51,695 nucleotides of DNA, taken from Candidatus Bathyarchaeia archaeon (GTDB lineage: Archaea; Thermoproteota; Bathyarchaeia; Hecatellales; Hecatellaceae). Under the pieces are notes generated by a model. It was not told the origin of the DNA, made no database searches, and saw only the letters and a list, made by a program, of their open reading frames with translations. This document shows positions 32,381-41,235 of the stretch, piece by piece. The position numbers and the translations under genes were made by a program. The DNA is taken from positions 1-51,695 of the forward strand of contig JAVZMI010000001.1 of NCBI GenBank assembly GCA_038883335.1. The letters are read 5' to 3'. The first letter of the stretch is position 1, and every line of letters begins with the position of its first letter.

Positions 32381-32641
32381 GTGAACGACAGGTTTCTAGG
32401 CGCAGTGTTGCTAGTAGGAGGTATTTTGGCATTCTTAGGGTATTTAGCCTTGCTGTTTACATGGTTCGAGATAGCCGTTATCGTGGTAATGGTGACACTT
32501 GTGGGTGCTGTATGTTTTATACTCGCCTGGATAGGATACACTCTATTAACTACACCCGCACCTACACAATTAGAGGCACCCACCACATCCTCAACCCCAG
32601 CCACCGGCACAGAGGAGAAGACCGCTCAACCTTCAGGCTAA
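32381..32641 (+). CDS. Small membrane protein with two transmembrane helices
   Basis: An 86-residue protein when started at GTG 32381 (NDRFLGAVLLV), which follows a GGTGA site; an upstream TTG at 32345 would add 12 basic residues but overlaps the presumed promoter. Two hydrophobic helices occupy residues about 5-25 (FLGAVLLVGGILAFLGYLALLF) and 30-55 (EIAVIVVMVTLVGAVCFILAWIGYTLL). The last 30 residues are Thr/Pro/Ala-rich and look like a flexible soluble tail. Function unknown. It converges on rad50 with a 10-base gap. Confidence 0.65.
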   Translation: MNDRFLGAVLLVGGILAFLGYLALLFTWFEIAVIVVMVTLVGAVCFILAWIGYTLLTTPAPTQLEAPTTSSTPATGTEEKTAQPSG

Positions 32642-32651
32642 GCTTCCAGTC

Positions 32652-34736
32652 CTATATCTTCTTTATTTTACTCACGCCACCCACTTTCTCTACAAGAAAC
32701 TTCACCGGAGCCTTCTCAGCAAGTTCCGTAGAGTGGGTAACAATTATAATCTGGCTTATATTCTTCAGCCCAGATATTGCCGCTGAGAGTGCCTCTATGC
32801 TTCCATCCTCGCTCCCCAGAGATTCGGTTGGCTCATCAAGGATTAAAATGTCGAGACAATGACCAGTTCTGGCTTCGGTTACCAGTTGCCCTAAACCAAT
32901 CCTGTAGGCAAGGGCTAACCATGTTCTTTCACCCCCAGATATGAAGCTGGCATCCCGTATATGTCCAGCCGCTTCAGTGATAACGGGTGTATACTCGTTG
33001 TCAATAGTTAGGTGGAAGTTTCGTCCCGATTCGGCCATTAATGCATCAAGTTCTGACTGCACAGTATTTCTTAGCCCTTCGATGTATATGCTCCGTAGTG
33101 TTGGGGTGACATCCTTGTAAAGATTCCTTAGCTCCTTTACGAGCTTTACTATCTTCTCGACGTTTCCTTTCCTCTTCAGCTTCTCCTCAGCATTCCTGAG
33201 TCTCTTCTCGAGAGCTTCTAGGATAGTTCTTTTATCGCCAATTCTCCTCTCTTGGGACTGAATTCGCTCCACATACCACCTATACTTTAGGAGTGCATCT
33301 TCCCTAACTTTTCTGGCAGACTCGAGTGCTTCGATATTAAACCCAGCTATTCTGCTTTCAATAGATTTAAGCTCTAAAAGTTTTTCTCTGAGCGAGGTTT
33401 CCCTCTCTTCCACCTCGGTTTTTAACTCTGCCTCTCTGCGTTGGGCTGCTTCCAGATTTTCCTTGCAACTCCTAATTTGCATACCCAAATTTGTGATTTC
33501 GTTCATGGTTTCCTTGAAAGCATTGTATTGGGTTTCAAGTTTTTTCAGCTCCTGACTCAGTAGAGAAGTCTGCTGTTCGTAATCGTATATCTCACGCTTC
33601 AACTCCTCTGAGAGCTGATCTCTATAAGTGTATTCTAGAGCCCTACGGCATAATGGGCATACACTACTATCTTGAAGGGCTTGGAGGGTTGCCTTACTCT
33701 TCCTCTCCGCTGTTTGGAATTCAGTCATCCGCCGCCTAACATCAACTATTTTAGCCTCCAATTCGCCGGCAAGATGCGTCAGATCCTCCATAGTCTCCCA
33801 TTTAGTAGCGCCAAGCGATGCCAATCTTTTTATAGATCCGCCCTCAAGCTCGCCTAATTCATACAGCGAGTCCTTGATCCTCTTTACCTCTTGGGTTGCG
33901 TGAGTCAACTTAGTTTTCATAAGCTCTAAGGAAGCCTTGTTCTCAGCTATGCTAGCTGTAAGGGCAGATCTCTCCCTTGCCAACTCTGCAATTTGTTTCT
34001 CCTCGATCTCCAACTCCTTGAGCCTTGACTCAGCATCAAGGAGCTGCTTCTCCGCTGAACCTAAATCTATCTTCAATGTCTCAAGTTCGATCTGAAGATT
34101 CATTATTTCAATGGACAGCTCAGAATATTGCTTCTTCAAGTCTGCAATCCCTAGGACATCAGGGTCGCTCCCCAGAGTGTCCCTGACAGCCTCATATCCG
34201 CGCTGGTAGGGGAGGAGTTTATCCCAAGCCTTCTGGAAGTCCGACAGCCCGAAAATCTCATCGAGGATTCTCTGTCTCTCAGCTGGAGTTTTTATGAGGA
34301 GATCTTTGAGTTTCTCCTGTTGAATCCACACAAACTCCTCGAATACTCTCTTGTCGAGTCCCGTCAACTCCCGTAACTGTTCTTGAACAGCACCAGCTTT
34401 CCCCCAGGCTATCAGTTCGTCATCTTGGTAGAAGCGAAGTTCGCCCATGTCTTGGCTTATTCCGCCTCGTTCCCTTCGAAGCGTCCTTGTTATCTTGTAG
34501 ATCTTCCCCACATGTTCAAATTCGAGATAGACCTTGCCTGTATTCTCGCCTTCTCTGATGAGGTAGTCGTAGGATCGGTGAAGAGGCTCTCCGAATAGGG
34601 CGAAGTGAAGTGCGTAAAGGAGTGAGGATTTACCAGCACCCACCCCACCAACCACACAGTTGAAACCCTCTTCAAACACGATCTCAGAGAAGACGTGTGA
34701 TCTTATATTCGCGATACGGAGTTTTCGTAGTATCAA
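32652..34736 (-). CDS. rad50: DNA double-strand break repair ATPase Rad50 (short form)
   Basis: SMC-like ATPase partner of Mre11. Walker A GGVGAGKS is at residues about 31-38 and the Q-loop region at WIQQEKLKDLL. The zinc hook C360-P-L-C363 sits at the centre; the signature FISGGERTWLALAYRIG and Walker B ILILDEPTESLGSEDG with the H-loop VTHST are near the C terminus. At 694 residues it is well below the roughly 850-900 of Pyrococcus Rad50; the shortfall falls in the two coiled-coil arms, so the hook would stand closer to the head. Start overlaps the mre11 stop by 4 bases. Last gene of the ten-gene repair run. Confidence 0.95.
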   Translation of the reverse strand: MILRKLRIANIRSHVFSEIVFEEGFNCVVGGVGAGKSSLLYALHFALFGEPLHRSYDYLIREGENTGKVYLEFEHVGKIYKITRTLRRERGGISQDMGELRFYQDDELIAWGKAGAVQEQLRELTGLDKRVFEEFVWIQQEKLKDLLIKTPAERQRILDEIFGLSDFQKAWDKLLPYQRGYEAVRDTLGSDPDVLGIADLKKQYSELSIEIMNLQIELETLKIDLGSAEKQLLDAESRLKELEIEEKQIAELARERSALTASIAENKASLELMKTKLTHATQEVKRIKDSLYELGELEGGSIKRLASLGATKWETMEDLTHLAGELEAKIVDVRRRMTEFQTAERKSKATLQALQDSSVCPLCRRALEYTYRDQLSEELKREIYDYEQQTSLLSQELKKLETQYNAFKETMNEITNLGMQIRSCKENLEAAQRREAELKTEVEERETSLREKLLELKSIESRIAGFNIEALESARKVREDALLKYRWYVERIQSQERRIGDKRTILEALEKRLRNAEEKLKRKGNVEKIVKLVKELRNLYKDVTPTLRSIYIEGLRNTVQSELDALMAESGRNFHLTIDNEYTPVITEAAGHIRDASFISGGERTWLALAYRIGLGQLVTEARTGHCLDILILDEPTESLGSEDGSIEALSAAISGLKNISQIIIVTHSTELAEKAPVKFLVEKVGGVSKIKKI

Positions 34737-35941
34737 TTTTCAATAACGCCCTCAAGTATCGCTTTAACCTTTGGCTCCTCACCACTCAACAGAGGCTCCA
34801 GAAGGTCTATCGCGCATGTGGCAATTTTTTTCCCCTCCTCTTCACCCATCCGCTTCGAGAAGGCATCTAAGAAATAATTATAAGCGAGGGTTTTCAACTC
34901 ACGTGTCTCCCTGAGCTTTAAGGTTTTCTCCGCGGCAACTTCAATTAACTGGTTCAAAACCTTGACATATAGAGCCTTTTTCGGTATCGAGATAATCTTC
35001 GGAATATCTATTTGGCTCCTCTTCGCACTGGTTGGGAGTAGTCCCCTCAGAATAAGGATAATAACATCTCCCTCTCCGTCGTTCTCCGCAAGGAGGCGGC
35101 AAGCCTCTTCTGTTATCTTGTCCGGAAGCATACCTGAGAATTCTTTCTCTAATACTCTAAACGGCCTAGCGGACTCGTTCTTAATTCTCTCAACCTCTGG
35201 GGCTGTTTCGCGGTTACTGACCATCACATGGAAGAAGCCCTTCTCTGTATAGGCTTCATCATAAGATGTGGTCTCTAGGCAGCCGGGGTAAGCGAGAACT
35301 CCGCCCTTAAAGCTACAGCATACCGGCACATGCAGGTGGCCGCCAGCATAGTACTGGAAACCTTCCGGTATCTGGTCAACCCTTATCTCGGGTTGGATGC
35401 TCAATCTTAAGGAGGGAATTTTATCCACTGTTCCATGAAAGGCGAATATGTTAAAGAGGTCTGGGTGGGGTTTTGGCGGGGCTTTCTCATAATATTGGGG
35501 GAGCTTTTCATCCGCTTCCCTCAGTGAGCGGAAGTTTCGCAACCCATAAACATAACACTCATCATTACGCCAACATGCTCCCTCCAGTTTCGGCAGATAA
35601 ATGATTAAACCCGCATTATGCAACGGTATAAGAATAGTCCCAGTTATTACGTTCGGTTCCATGTCATGCGAACCCTCAACGGCGAGGACTGGTATGCCTG
35701 CCTCTCTGAGTTTCCTCAACACCCGCACAGCTGTAGCAAGAGTTGTGTTGGGTGGTCTGGGATTGTCAAACATGTCTCCCGAAATAATCACGAAACTAGG
35801 CTTCAATTTGAGAATCTTCTCTGCCGCTTCAATGAAGGCTTTTGAGAAGTCCTCTCGTCTCTCTATAAGATTGTATTGAGTATAACCAAGATGTAAATCA
35901 GCTAAATGAACAAAGCTGAAGGATCTCAGCGCGGAGCACAC
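34733..35941 (-). CDS. mre11: DNA double-strand break repair nuclease Mre11
   Basis: 402-residue Mn-dependent phosphoesterase that trims DNA ends with Rad50. Metal-binding motifs in order: D15-L-H17 in VHLADLHLGY, D56 in VIISGDMFDNPRPPN, the GSHD motif (usually GNHD; the Asn is replaced by Ser) near residue 94, AFHGTV in mid-protein and GHLHVP near residue 200. The C-terminal 180 residues contain the capping and Rad50-binding parts. It follows herA by 6 bases and overlaps rad50 by 4. The first metal-bridging Asn in GNHD is strongly conserved elsewhere, so the Ser deserves notice. Confidence 0.94.
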   Translation of the reverse strand: MCSALRSFSFVHLADLHLGYTQYNLIERREDFSKAFIEAAEKILKLKPSFVIISGDMFDNPRPPNTTLATAVRVLRKLREAGIPVLAVEGSHDMEPNVITGTILIPLHNAGLIIYLPKLEGACWRNDECYVYGLRNFRSLREADEKLPQYYEKAPPKPHPDLFNIFAFHGTVDKIPSLRLSIQPEIRVDQIPEGFQYYAGGHLHVPVCCSFKGGVLAYPGCLETTSYDEAYTEKGFFHVMVSNRETAPEVERIKNESARPFRVLEKEFSGMLPDKITEEACRLLAENDGEGDVIILILRGLLPTSAKRSQIDIPKIISIPKKALYVKVLNQLIEVAAEKTLKLRETRELKTLAYNYFLDAFSKRMGEEEGKKIATCAIDLLEPLLSGEEPKVKAILEGVIEN

Positions 35942-35947
35942 CCTCCA

Positions 35948-37480
35948 TCAGTATGCCACATGCTCCTCAATTTTAGGTTTCTTGATAGGTGCGTCTCCAC
36001 TCCTATAAGGAGTCATCCTCTGCCAGGCCTGCTTCGCCGAGACTATAGCTTTTTGGGGATATTCATCAACAGTGAGCTCAGCCACTACTGGGAAAGGCGT
36101 ATGAAGCGCTAAACCCCAAAGTAACACTTCATGGTCAGCCAGTCCTGGAAGAACATCCCTATACTTCTCACTTCCCTGCTCAGTATAGTTGAGGATGGCG
36201 TTTTGATCGTTTCCAGACTTCAATCTGAAGCAAGCTACGCTATTACACTGAGAGATTACGCTCTTTGCGACATATGCGGGCCTCTGAGTCATTACCACTA
36301 ACCCAACGTTATAACCTCCAGCCTGGCTGATAGCCTCTATGAATTTAGCCTTAACTTCGTCCTGCGCTATTGAAGGGGCTATCTCAAGGCCCTTCTCAGG
36401 TGCGAAGTATTGCGCCTCCTCAACGCAGATTATAACAGCGAAATCCCCTCGCCTTGCCATCGCGTGCCGCATTATCTTGTCGAAAATGTTCGCAGCCGTC
36501 AAATGTTGCGACTCGATGTCTCCGTCGGTTGAGAAGTCGATGATCAGGGTCGGAGTCTTCTCTACCTCCTCTAAAATGTCTAGAACTTCTCTGTGCTCGA
36601 AGAGGAAACTGCCTTCCTTGCTCAGCTTCTTCTCGATATACTGGTAACACCTATCCGCATCGCTCTCACGCTTATAGACGCTTTGAGCCTCCTCCTTTAC
36701 CCGCCCCAAAAGTTCTTCACGACTGAGATTACCAGCCGAGATGCTGTTCAACGCGGTCTCTAGGATCTTTGCATCTCTATCTTCGAGACCGAGCTTCTTG
36801 GCAGCAACTCTAGGACTGCAGCCTAACGGTATAAAACGGTTGTAGGGGACTATTCTCACCCCTGGGTACTTGGTGAGTGAGCCGTACTCGCGGCGTCGAT
36901 CGAAGATGATTAACCTTGGACGAGGGTTCAGTTTCGTAGATTTGACGGCTAGGTTTACGATGAAACTTGACTTTCCGGCGCGTGTCATCCCAGCAACTAG
37001 GATGTGAGATTTGGCCACAACATTGAGGTCGAGGTATACTGGAATATTAGTATCATGGACCTTTCCTATCTCAACGTATAGGCAGTCATTCTCCTTCTTA
37101 GCCATCCGGAAGAAACGGTCAAGTTCCTCCTCTGTAGGTTGGTATACCTCTGCACCCACATCCGGGGCAACCTCGAGCTGTCGCCACTTGCCTTTGCCAT
37201 CAAAGTATCCAGCCATCTCTGCATATGCGATGTGGCTTTCAAGATAGCGGCCCGTCTGGATTTTGATACCTTTCTGTGCAGTGAGTATCCCAGGCCGTCC
37301 AACCACCATCTCGGGGTTGTAGGGCTGAATAGAGTGGACGATCAAGAGCACGTCAGAGTTGTAAATTGGATGTTTTATGAAGTAGTAGTGGCCCACCTTG
37401 ACCCTCTCACCTTCGAGTATTACGAAGGCAGCCTCCTGATTTGTCACCCCCGTTATGAGGAATCCTATTACTTTACTCAC
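35948..37480 (-). CDS. herA: HerA DNA translocase/helicase (canonical copy)
   Basis: 510-residue hexameric FtsK/HerA-type ATPase that drives DNA through NurA during end resection. The HAS-barrel occupies residues about 1-110, Walker A GMTRAGKS is at 164-171, and the Walker B region is FAVIICVEEAQYFAP near residue 350, followed by the conserved MTQRPAYVAKSVISQCNS sensor block. The C-terminal brace region ends PFPVVAELTVDEYP. Overlaps the nurA stop by 8 bases and precedes mre11 by 6. Together nurA-herA-mre11-rad50 is the standard archaeal resection cassette. Confidence 0.95.
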   Translation of the reverse strand: MSKVIGFLITGVTNQEAAFVILEGERVKVGHYYFIKHPIYNSDVLLIVHSIQPYNPEMVVGRPGILTAQKGIKIQTGRYLESHIAYAEMAGYFDGKGKWRQLEVAPDVGAEVYQPTEEELDRFFRMAKKENDCLYVEIGKVHDTNIPVYLDLNVVAKSHILVAGMTRAGKSSFIVNLAVKSTKLNPRPRLIIFDRRREYGSLTKYPGVRIVPYNRFIPLGCSPRVAAKKLGLEDRDAKILETALNSISAGNLSREELLGRVKEEAQSVYKRESDADRCYQYIEKKLSKEGSFLFEHREVLDILEEVEKTPTLIIDFSTDGDIESQHLTAANIFDKIMRHAMARRGDFAVIICVEEAQYFAPEKGLEIAPSIAQDEVKAKFIEAISQAGGYNVGLVVMTQRPAYVAKSVISQCNSVACFRLKSGNDQNAILNYTEQGSEKYRDVLPGLADHEVLLWGLALHTPFPVVAELTVDEYPQKAIVSAKQAWQRMTPYRSGDAPIKKPKIEEHVAY

Positions 37481-38666
37481 TATGCCCCCTCCCTAGTCCC
37501 ATGTCTCTAAGGGCCCAGAGTTCGCCAAACTGTAGGGCGAAGACCTCTAACTCCTCAGGGGTTAGCTCTCCCTTCTTCACAAGTTCCATAGCCCGAGAGT
37601 AAATGGCTAATGTCCTCAGATTAGAAACCTCGTAAGAGATCTTTGTAAGCTGGTCCACCTCCCGAATCGCAAATGGCACACCATCTTCGTAAGCGGTTGA
37701 GTAAAGAACTGAAGCCACCCATGGCAAAGCGTTGAGGCAGTATCGCGGAAACTCAAGCCTGAAAGGTGTATAGTAGCCAGTACGAATGTATGCCGTGTAC
37801 AGATCGGTTATATCTTCCACCTCTTTACTGGTTAGGCCTAGTGCAATCGCTTTCTTCTTGTAGTCGCTTATGACTTCCATAAACTTTGGGTTCTCCTGTT
37901 CCCGTAGGGGTTTTGTGTAGCATCCAGGCATCAGTATGAAATTGAGGAGAGCAGTATCTCTCACCTTATCTAACCGCAGTTTCCGTGCGATTATGTTTGT
38001 ACGGGTTCTCTTCACAAAACCAACCACGGGTATCCCTGCCTTGTAACAAGTGCGAAGCATTTTAACTGCTTCCTCAACCGCTTCGGAGTAATCCTTCTTA
38101 AACCCTTGGGAGCCCTTGGCTTCAAGCTCTTTTAGCCTTGGGTGAAGAGCTAAGCTACCGTCTACTAGAGCTAGCTTTGGCTTATACTTCTCAACTCCTC
38201 TTCTGGTGACCTCGAACTGGAGTTTAAATGTTAGGAGAGATTCTCTCTGGGGTAGCCAAGCTTCGTTACTCCAGACTTCGGCTTCTTCTGGGATGCTGCA
38301 TAGGGGTGTTTCTTTAATCTCCCAACCCTCGGTCACTATTGCTGTTGCTGCGCAGAGGGGGAGAAAACCCATCCTTAAGTCGACACCTTTATTCCCAGCG
38401 TCTGAGGCTACCAGCCGTATATTCTCTTCTGAAGCGTTTTTATCACCTATACTCTCAACCTCCACTTGGCTCCTACACATCTCCAAGCTGCTTCTCAATA
38501 GCTCTAGGTGACCTTTGAGTTCCGCCACGAGTTTGTCCGCGCACTCGTGGACTATCTTCTCGTAAAGTAGAGGATGTATGGTTTCAGATGGGCTCTCGGG
38601 GGAGAGCATCTGAGAATATACCTCTCTTATAGCCTTCGGTATAGTTCCTCTCTCAGGTTCGTCCAA
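37473..38666 (-). CDS. nurA: NurA 5'-3' nuclease (canonical copy)
   Basis: Partner nuclease of HerA. RNase H-like NurA fold with catalytic residues Asp in LVASDAGNKG (about residue 89), Glu around FEVTRRG, Asp in LALVDGSLAL (about 169), Lys in VVGFVKRTRT (about 219) and Asp in RDTALLNF (about 237). A GTG at 38673-38675 is 3 codons upstream, but it overlaps the ribosome-binding site; the GGAGGTG at that point sits 6 bases before TTG 38664-38666, so TTG is the better start, giving 397 residues. 65 bases separate it from the upstream second HerA gene; transcription could read through or restart here. Confidence 0.93.
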   Translation of the reverse strand: MDEPERGTIPKAIREVYSQMLSPESPSETIHPLLYEKIVHECADKLVAELKGHLELLRSSLEMCRSQVEVESIGDKNASEENIRLVASDAGNKGVDLRMGFLPLCAATAIVTEGWEIKETPLCSIPEEAEVWSNEAWLPQRESLLTFKLQFEVTRRGVEKYKPKLALVDGSLALHPRLKELEAKGSQGFKKDYSEAVEEAVKMLRTCYKAGIPVVGFVKRTRTNIIARKLRLDKVRDTALLNFILMPGCYTKPLREQENPKFMEVISDYKKKAIALGLTSKEVEDITDLYTAYIRTGYYTPFRLEFPRYCLNALPWVASVLYSTAYEDGVPFAIREVDQLTKISYEVSNLRTLAIYSRAMELVKKGELTPEELEVFALQFGELWALRDMGLGRGHSE

Positions 38667-38731
38667 ACATATCACCTCCTTTTATCGTGCAGCCTCCTCT
38701 TAAATGAGAGAGTGCGATGAAAATACTCCGT

Positions 38732-40177
38732 TTAAGCGAAGAACCTCCTAGTTTCCCCCATAGCCTCGACATCTAACTGTTTCACCTTGATCACTATAGG
38801 GAGTTCACGTGTTGCCTGCCCCACTACCAAGCAGTGATGGGGCTCTAAGTTGCTGGCTATCAGCTTCATCGTTTCTTCATCAATCTTCGCGACAGTAGAT
38901 ACCGTGTCGAGGTCATGTCCGTTGCGAAGGTTAAAGACAAAGATCGAGTCTACCTGTCTATAGATGTCCTCAGGAATCGAGTCAGGCTGGTTTGTTATGA
39001 AGATTGTGAACAGTCCCAGATGCCGCATTCTAGTTACAATGTCCTCCCAGTAAGTCTCCCTTAAATACAAATGTGCCTCCTCGGCGAAGAGGAAGGCAGC
39101 CTTTAGCCGCCAACTTTTTAAGAGTTCAACAAGTTTACCTAACATGAACTCAACGACTATCCTTCTCACTACGCCAGATAGTCCACTCAGGTTCACTACC
39201 AACGCTCCACCCTGAGCCATCTTACCGAATGTCCCTTCCAAGGTATAGGTATATGTGGTATCATCAGTGAAGAAACCTGAACTTACCAGTGTATTATATC
39301 GAGAATAGATGGCCTCTCTCACGCTTTCATTGCAGCCCCAGTCTTCTATAGCTTCTCCAAGCTCCTCCAATGTCAGCAACCCTCTCCCCTCTAGGTGTCT
39401 CCATATCTGATAGAAGACTCGAGCTGAATTTCCGGGGAGACCGAGGGCATGGTTGAGAATGTCTAACATCACCGAAGAGCCCACATAGCCGAGTGTGACT
39501 TTGAAGTCGCGACAAGCCTCAAGTACAGTCACTCTGCCCCTTTGGTGGCTTCCGGAGCCAGCTCTGGAGCGGTCAAGATTTACATACTCGCCGTTCACGT
39601 CGAAGACGATGCAAGGAGCGCCATAGTCTATTAGCCCTAGGAGTAAAAGTTTAGATAGGTGCGACTTCCCAGTACCCTTTCTACCGACTATGATAGAGAG
39701 CCCTCCATCAAGGGCCTCAGCGTCAACTTCCACCTCAGAGCCTGATTTAGATACGCCAACCTCGATTGGGTGTCGCCCCCCTGACCCAATCATCTCAATT
39801 ACCTCACGTGTGTTCGCCACACGTATGATAGAAGAGGATCTAGAGGGTAGCCAAGAGATGTTGGTTGAGAGCCGTCCTCCTTCCAGTGAGCATCGGATCT
39901 TGCACACAATGAGCCTAGCATCTCTGAGGAGTATTATCTGAGAGTTAAGGCTGAGGGGGTCAATGTCATCACCGAAGGTTTGATCCTCCGCCACAGTCTC
40001 TCGGAGGAGGTCCTCCATTATCCCTGGAGGGTTCGCAAACTGGATGTCAAGCACCTGAACCAGTAAGCTCTTTCGCTCCTTCGGATCTTCAATAAGTAAA
40101 TAATCCCCCCTCTCCGCCCTCTCCTCAGAAAAGGAGAGAATGTGAAGGGTGTCGCCCTCCTTCCTGTAGAGCCGCAT
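38732..40177 (-). CDS. Second HerA-family ATPase (divergent)
   Basis: HerA/FtsK-superfamily ATPase distinct from the copy at 35948. ATG at 40177 overlaps the upstream nuclease gene's TAA by 1 base (TAATG) and gives 481 residues; an ORF start 35 codons earlier would overlap that gene by 106 bases and is rejected. N-terminal HAS-like barrel (LHILSFSEERAERGDYLLIED), Walker A GRKGTGKS at residues 165-172, VFDVNGEYVNL strand, Walker B AAFLFAEEAHLYL at about 360-370 and a sensor block TIFITNQPDSIPEDIYRQVDSIFVF. All ATPase elements look intact. It is the last of six co-oriented, overlapping genes whose other members are four winged-helix paralogs and a second NurA-like nuclease. Confidence 0.9.
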   Translation of the reverse strand: MRLYRKEGDTLHILSFSEERAERGDYLLIEDPKERKSLLVQVLDIQFANPPGIMEDLLRETVAEDQTFGDDIDPLSLNSQIILLRDARLIVCKIRCSLEGGRLSTNISWLPSRSSSIIRVANTREVIEMIGSGGRHPIEVGVSKSGSEVEVDAEALDGGLSIIVGRKGTGKSHLSKLLLLGLIDYGAPCIVFDVNGEYVNLDRSRAGSGSHQRGRVTVLEACRDFKVTLGYVGSSVMLDILNHALGLPGNSARVFYQIWRHLEGRGLLTLEELGEAIEDWGCNESVREAIYSRYNTLVSSGFFTDDTTYTYTLEGTFGKMAQGGALVVNLSGLSGVVRRIVVEFMLGKLVELLKSWRLKAAFLFAEEAHLYLRETYWEDIVTRMRHLGLFTIFITNQPDSIPEDIYRQVDSIFVFNLRNGHDLDTVSTVAKIDEETMKLIASNLEPHHCLVVGQATRELPIVIKVKQLDVEAMGETRRFFA

Positions 40178-41235
40178 TATGCGTTCTCCCCTCTTCCAAA
40201 GGGGCCAAATAGCATTCTCCTTAATGGTTGAGTCCTTGAGGGGAGTAGGCCATAATTCTTTACTAGGAAGCGTTGAAGGCATATGATCTCGGTGGGAGTA
40301 AAGAAGGAGAGGATGTGAGCCAGTCTGAGAGTTTCAGGGTAGCCCTGAGCCATTATATCGTTGCCAGCTAGTCTACTGACAGCCTCTACAGCCTCTCGTA
40401 GTGTGAGTCGCTTATCTACGTCGATCCTGAACCCGTAACCTCCAAACGTCAACTTCCCTACGAAGATTCTGCCAAGTAGCCTGAGAGGTTTAGCGCTTTC
40501 TATTAAGCCGTCCATGTCGACCAAACAGGGCGATTGCGAGTTTTCTGATAGTGACGTTATGCCTTTATGTAGTGAGCTTAGACATGTATCCTTTGAGATG
40601 GCTATGGTATTGTTTCTGTTAATGGTAGCTTGTTCCAGTATCTCCATAAGCGCACTATGATCGCTGGATGTGACAGTCGCCAGACATCCGTCGAAAAGGA
40701 CTATAGCATCCTTCGCCGATCGGCAAATGTAATGTTGCAACCTTCTTTCAAGAAAGTTCTGTGCCCTACATACCGGAGTATAATTGCGAAGTTCACTTCG
40801 TGGTCCAGTGTAATCATTCACACGCCCAGACTGTGCATCGTAGAAGTTTGAGGTTGTATTCCTCACATGGATGAGGTACGGGCCAAATCGGAGGTAGCGG
40901 TAAGCATACCCTTCCCTCCAAGTAATCGTACCACGAAGAGCGTAAATCGTACCCTTACTAGTCCAACCTATGTTCCTACTTGAGGTATCCACCGCCGCCA
41001 CAGTTGAGCCGTCACAGATTGGTTTAAGTATACTCAAACGTTCTTGGAGGTTGCTTAGAACTGCGCCACATTTTGAATACCAGTCGATTGAATTAGGCCG
41101 AGCTTCAGAGTCTTCCCATATGAGACGCTCATAGTGGAACGGTTCGAAGCTCTCGCCGTAGATTTCATCAAGAGAAAGGGCGCCAATCCGGGTAAGTTCC
41201 TCTGATAGGTTGGATTTGGCTTGGGTGCCTATCAA
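40177..41235 (-). CDS. Second NurA-like nuclease (divergent)
   Basis: 352-residue protein with a NurA-type RNase H fold. The acidic and basic residues expected in the active site are all present: D83 (VAAVDTSSRNIGW), E163 (FLERRLQHY), D182 (IVLFDGCLA), K215 (TIAISKDTCL) and an Asp near 240 (CLVDMDGL). The spacing is similar to canonical NurA, but the overall sequence differs strongly from the copy at 37473, so this is an old paralog, not a recent duplicate. Start overlaps the upstream winged-helix gene by 4 bases and its stop touches the ATG of the second HerA, implying a matched translocase-nuclease pair. Confidence 0.82.
   Translation of the reverse strand: MIGTQAKSNLSEELTRIGALSLDEIYGESFEPFHYERLIWEDSEARPNSIDWYSKCGAVLSNLQERLSILKPICDGSTVAAVDTSSRNIGWTSKGTIYALRGTITWREGYAYRYLRFGPYLIHVRNTTSNFYDAQSGRVNDYTGPRSELRNYTPVCRAQNFLERRLQHYICRSAKDAIVLFDGCLATVTSSDHSALMEILEQATINRNNTIAISKDTCLSSLHKGITSLSENSQSPCLVDMDGLIESAKPLRLLGRIFVGKLTFGGYGFRIDVDKRLTLREAVEAVSRLAGNDIMAQGYPETLRLAHILSFFTPTEIICLQRFLVKNYGLLPSRTQPLRRMLFGPFGRGENA

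Noticed and set aside
40178-40282. N-terminal extension of 35 codons for the second HerA-like protein.
   Set aside because: It would overlap the upstream NurA-like gene by 106 bases, and the ATG at 40177 couples neatly to that gene's stop (TAATG) and begins the HAS-like barrel.
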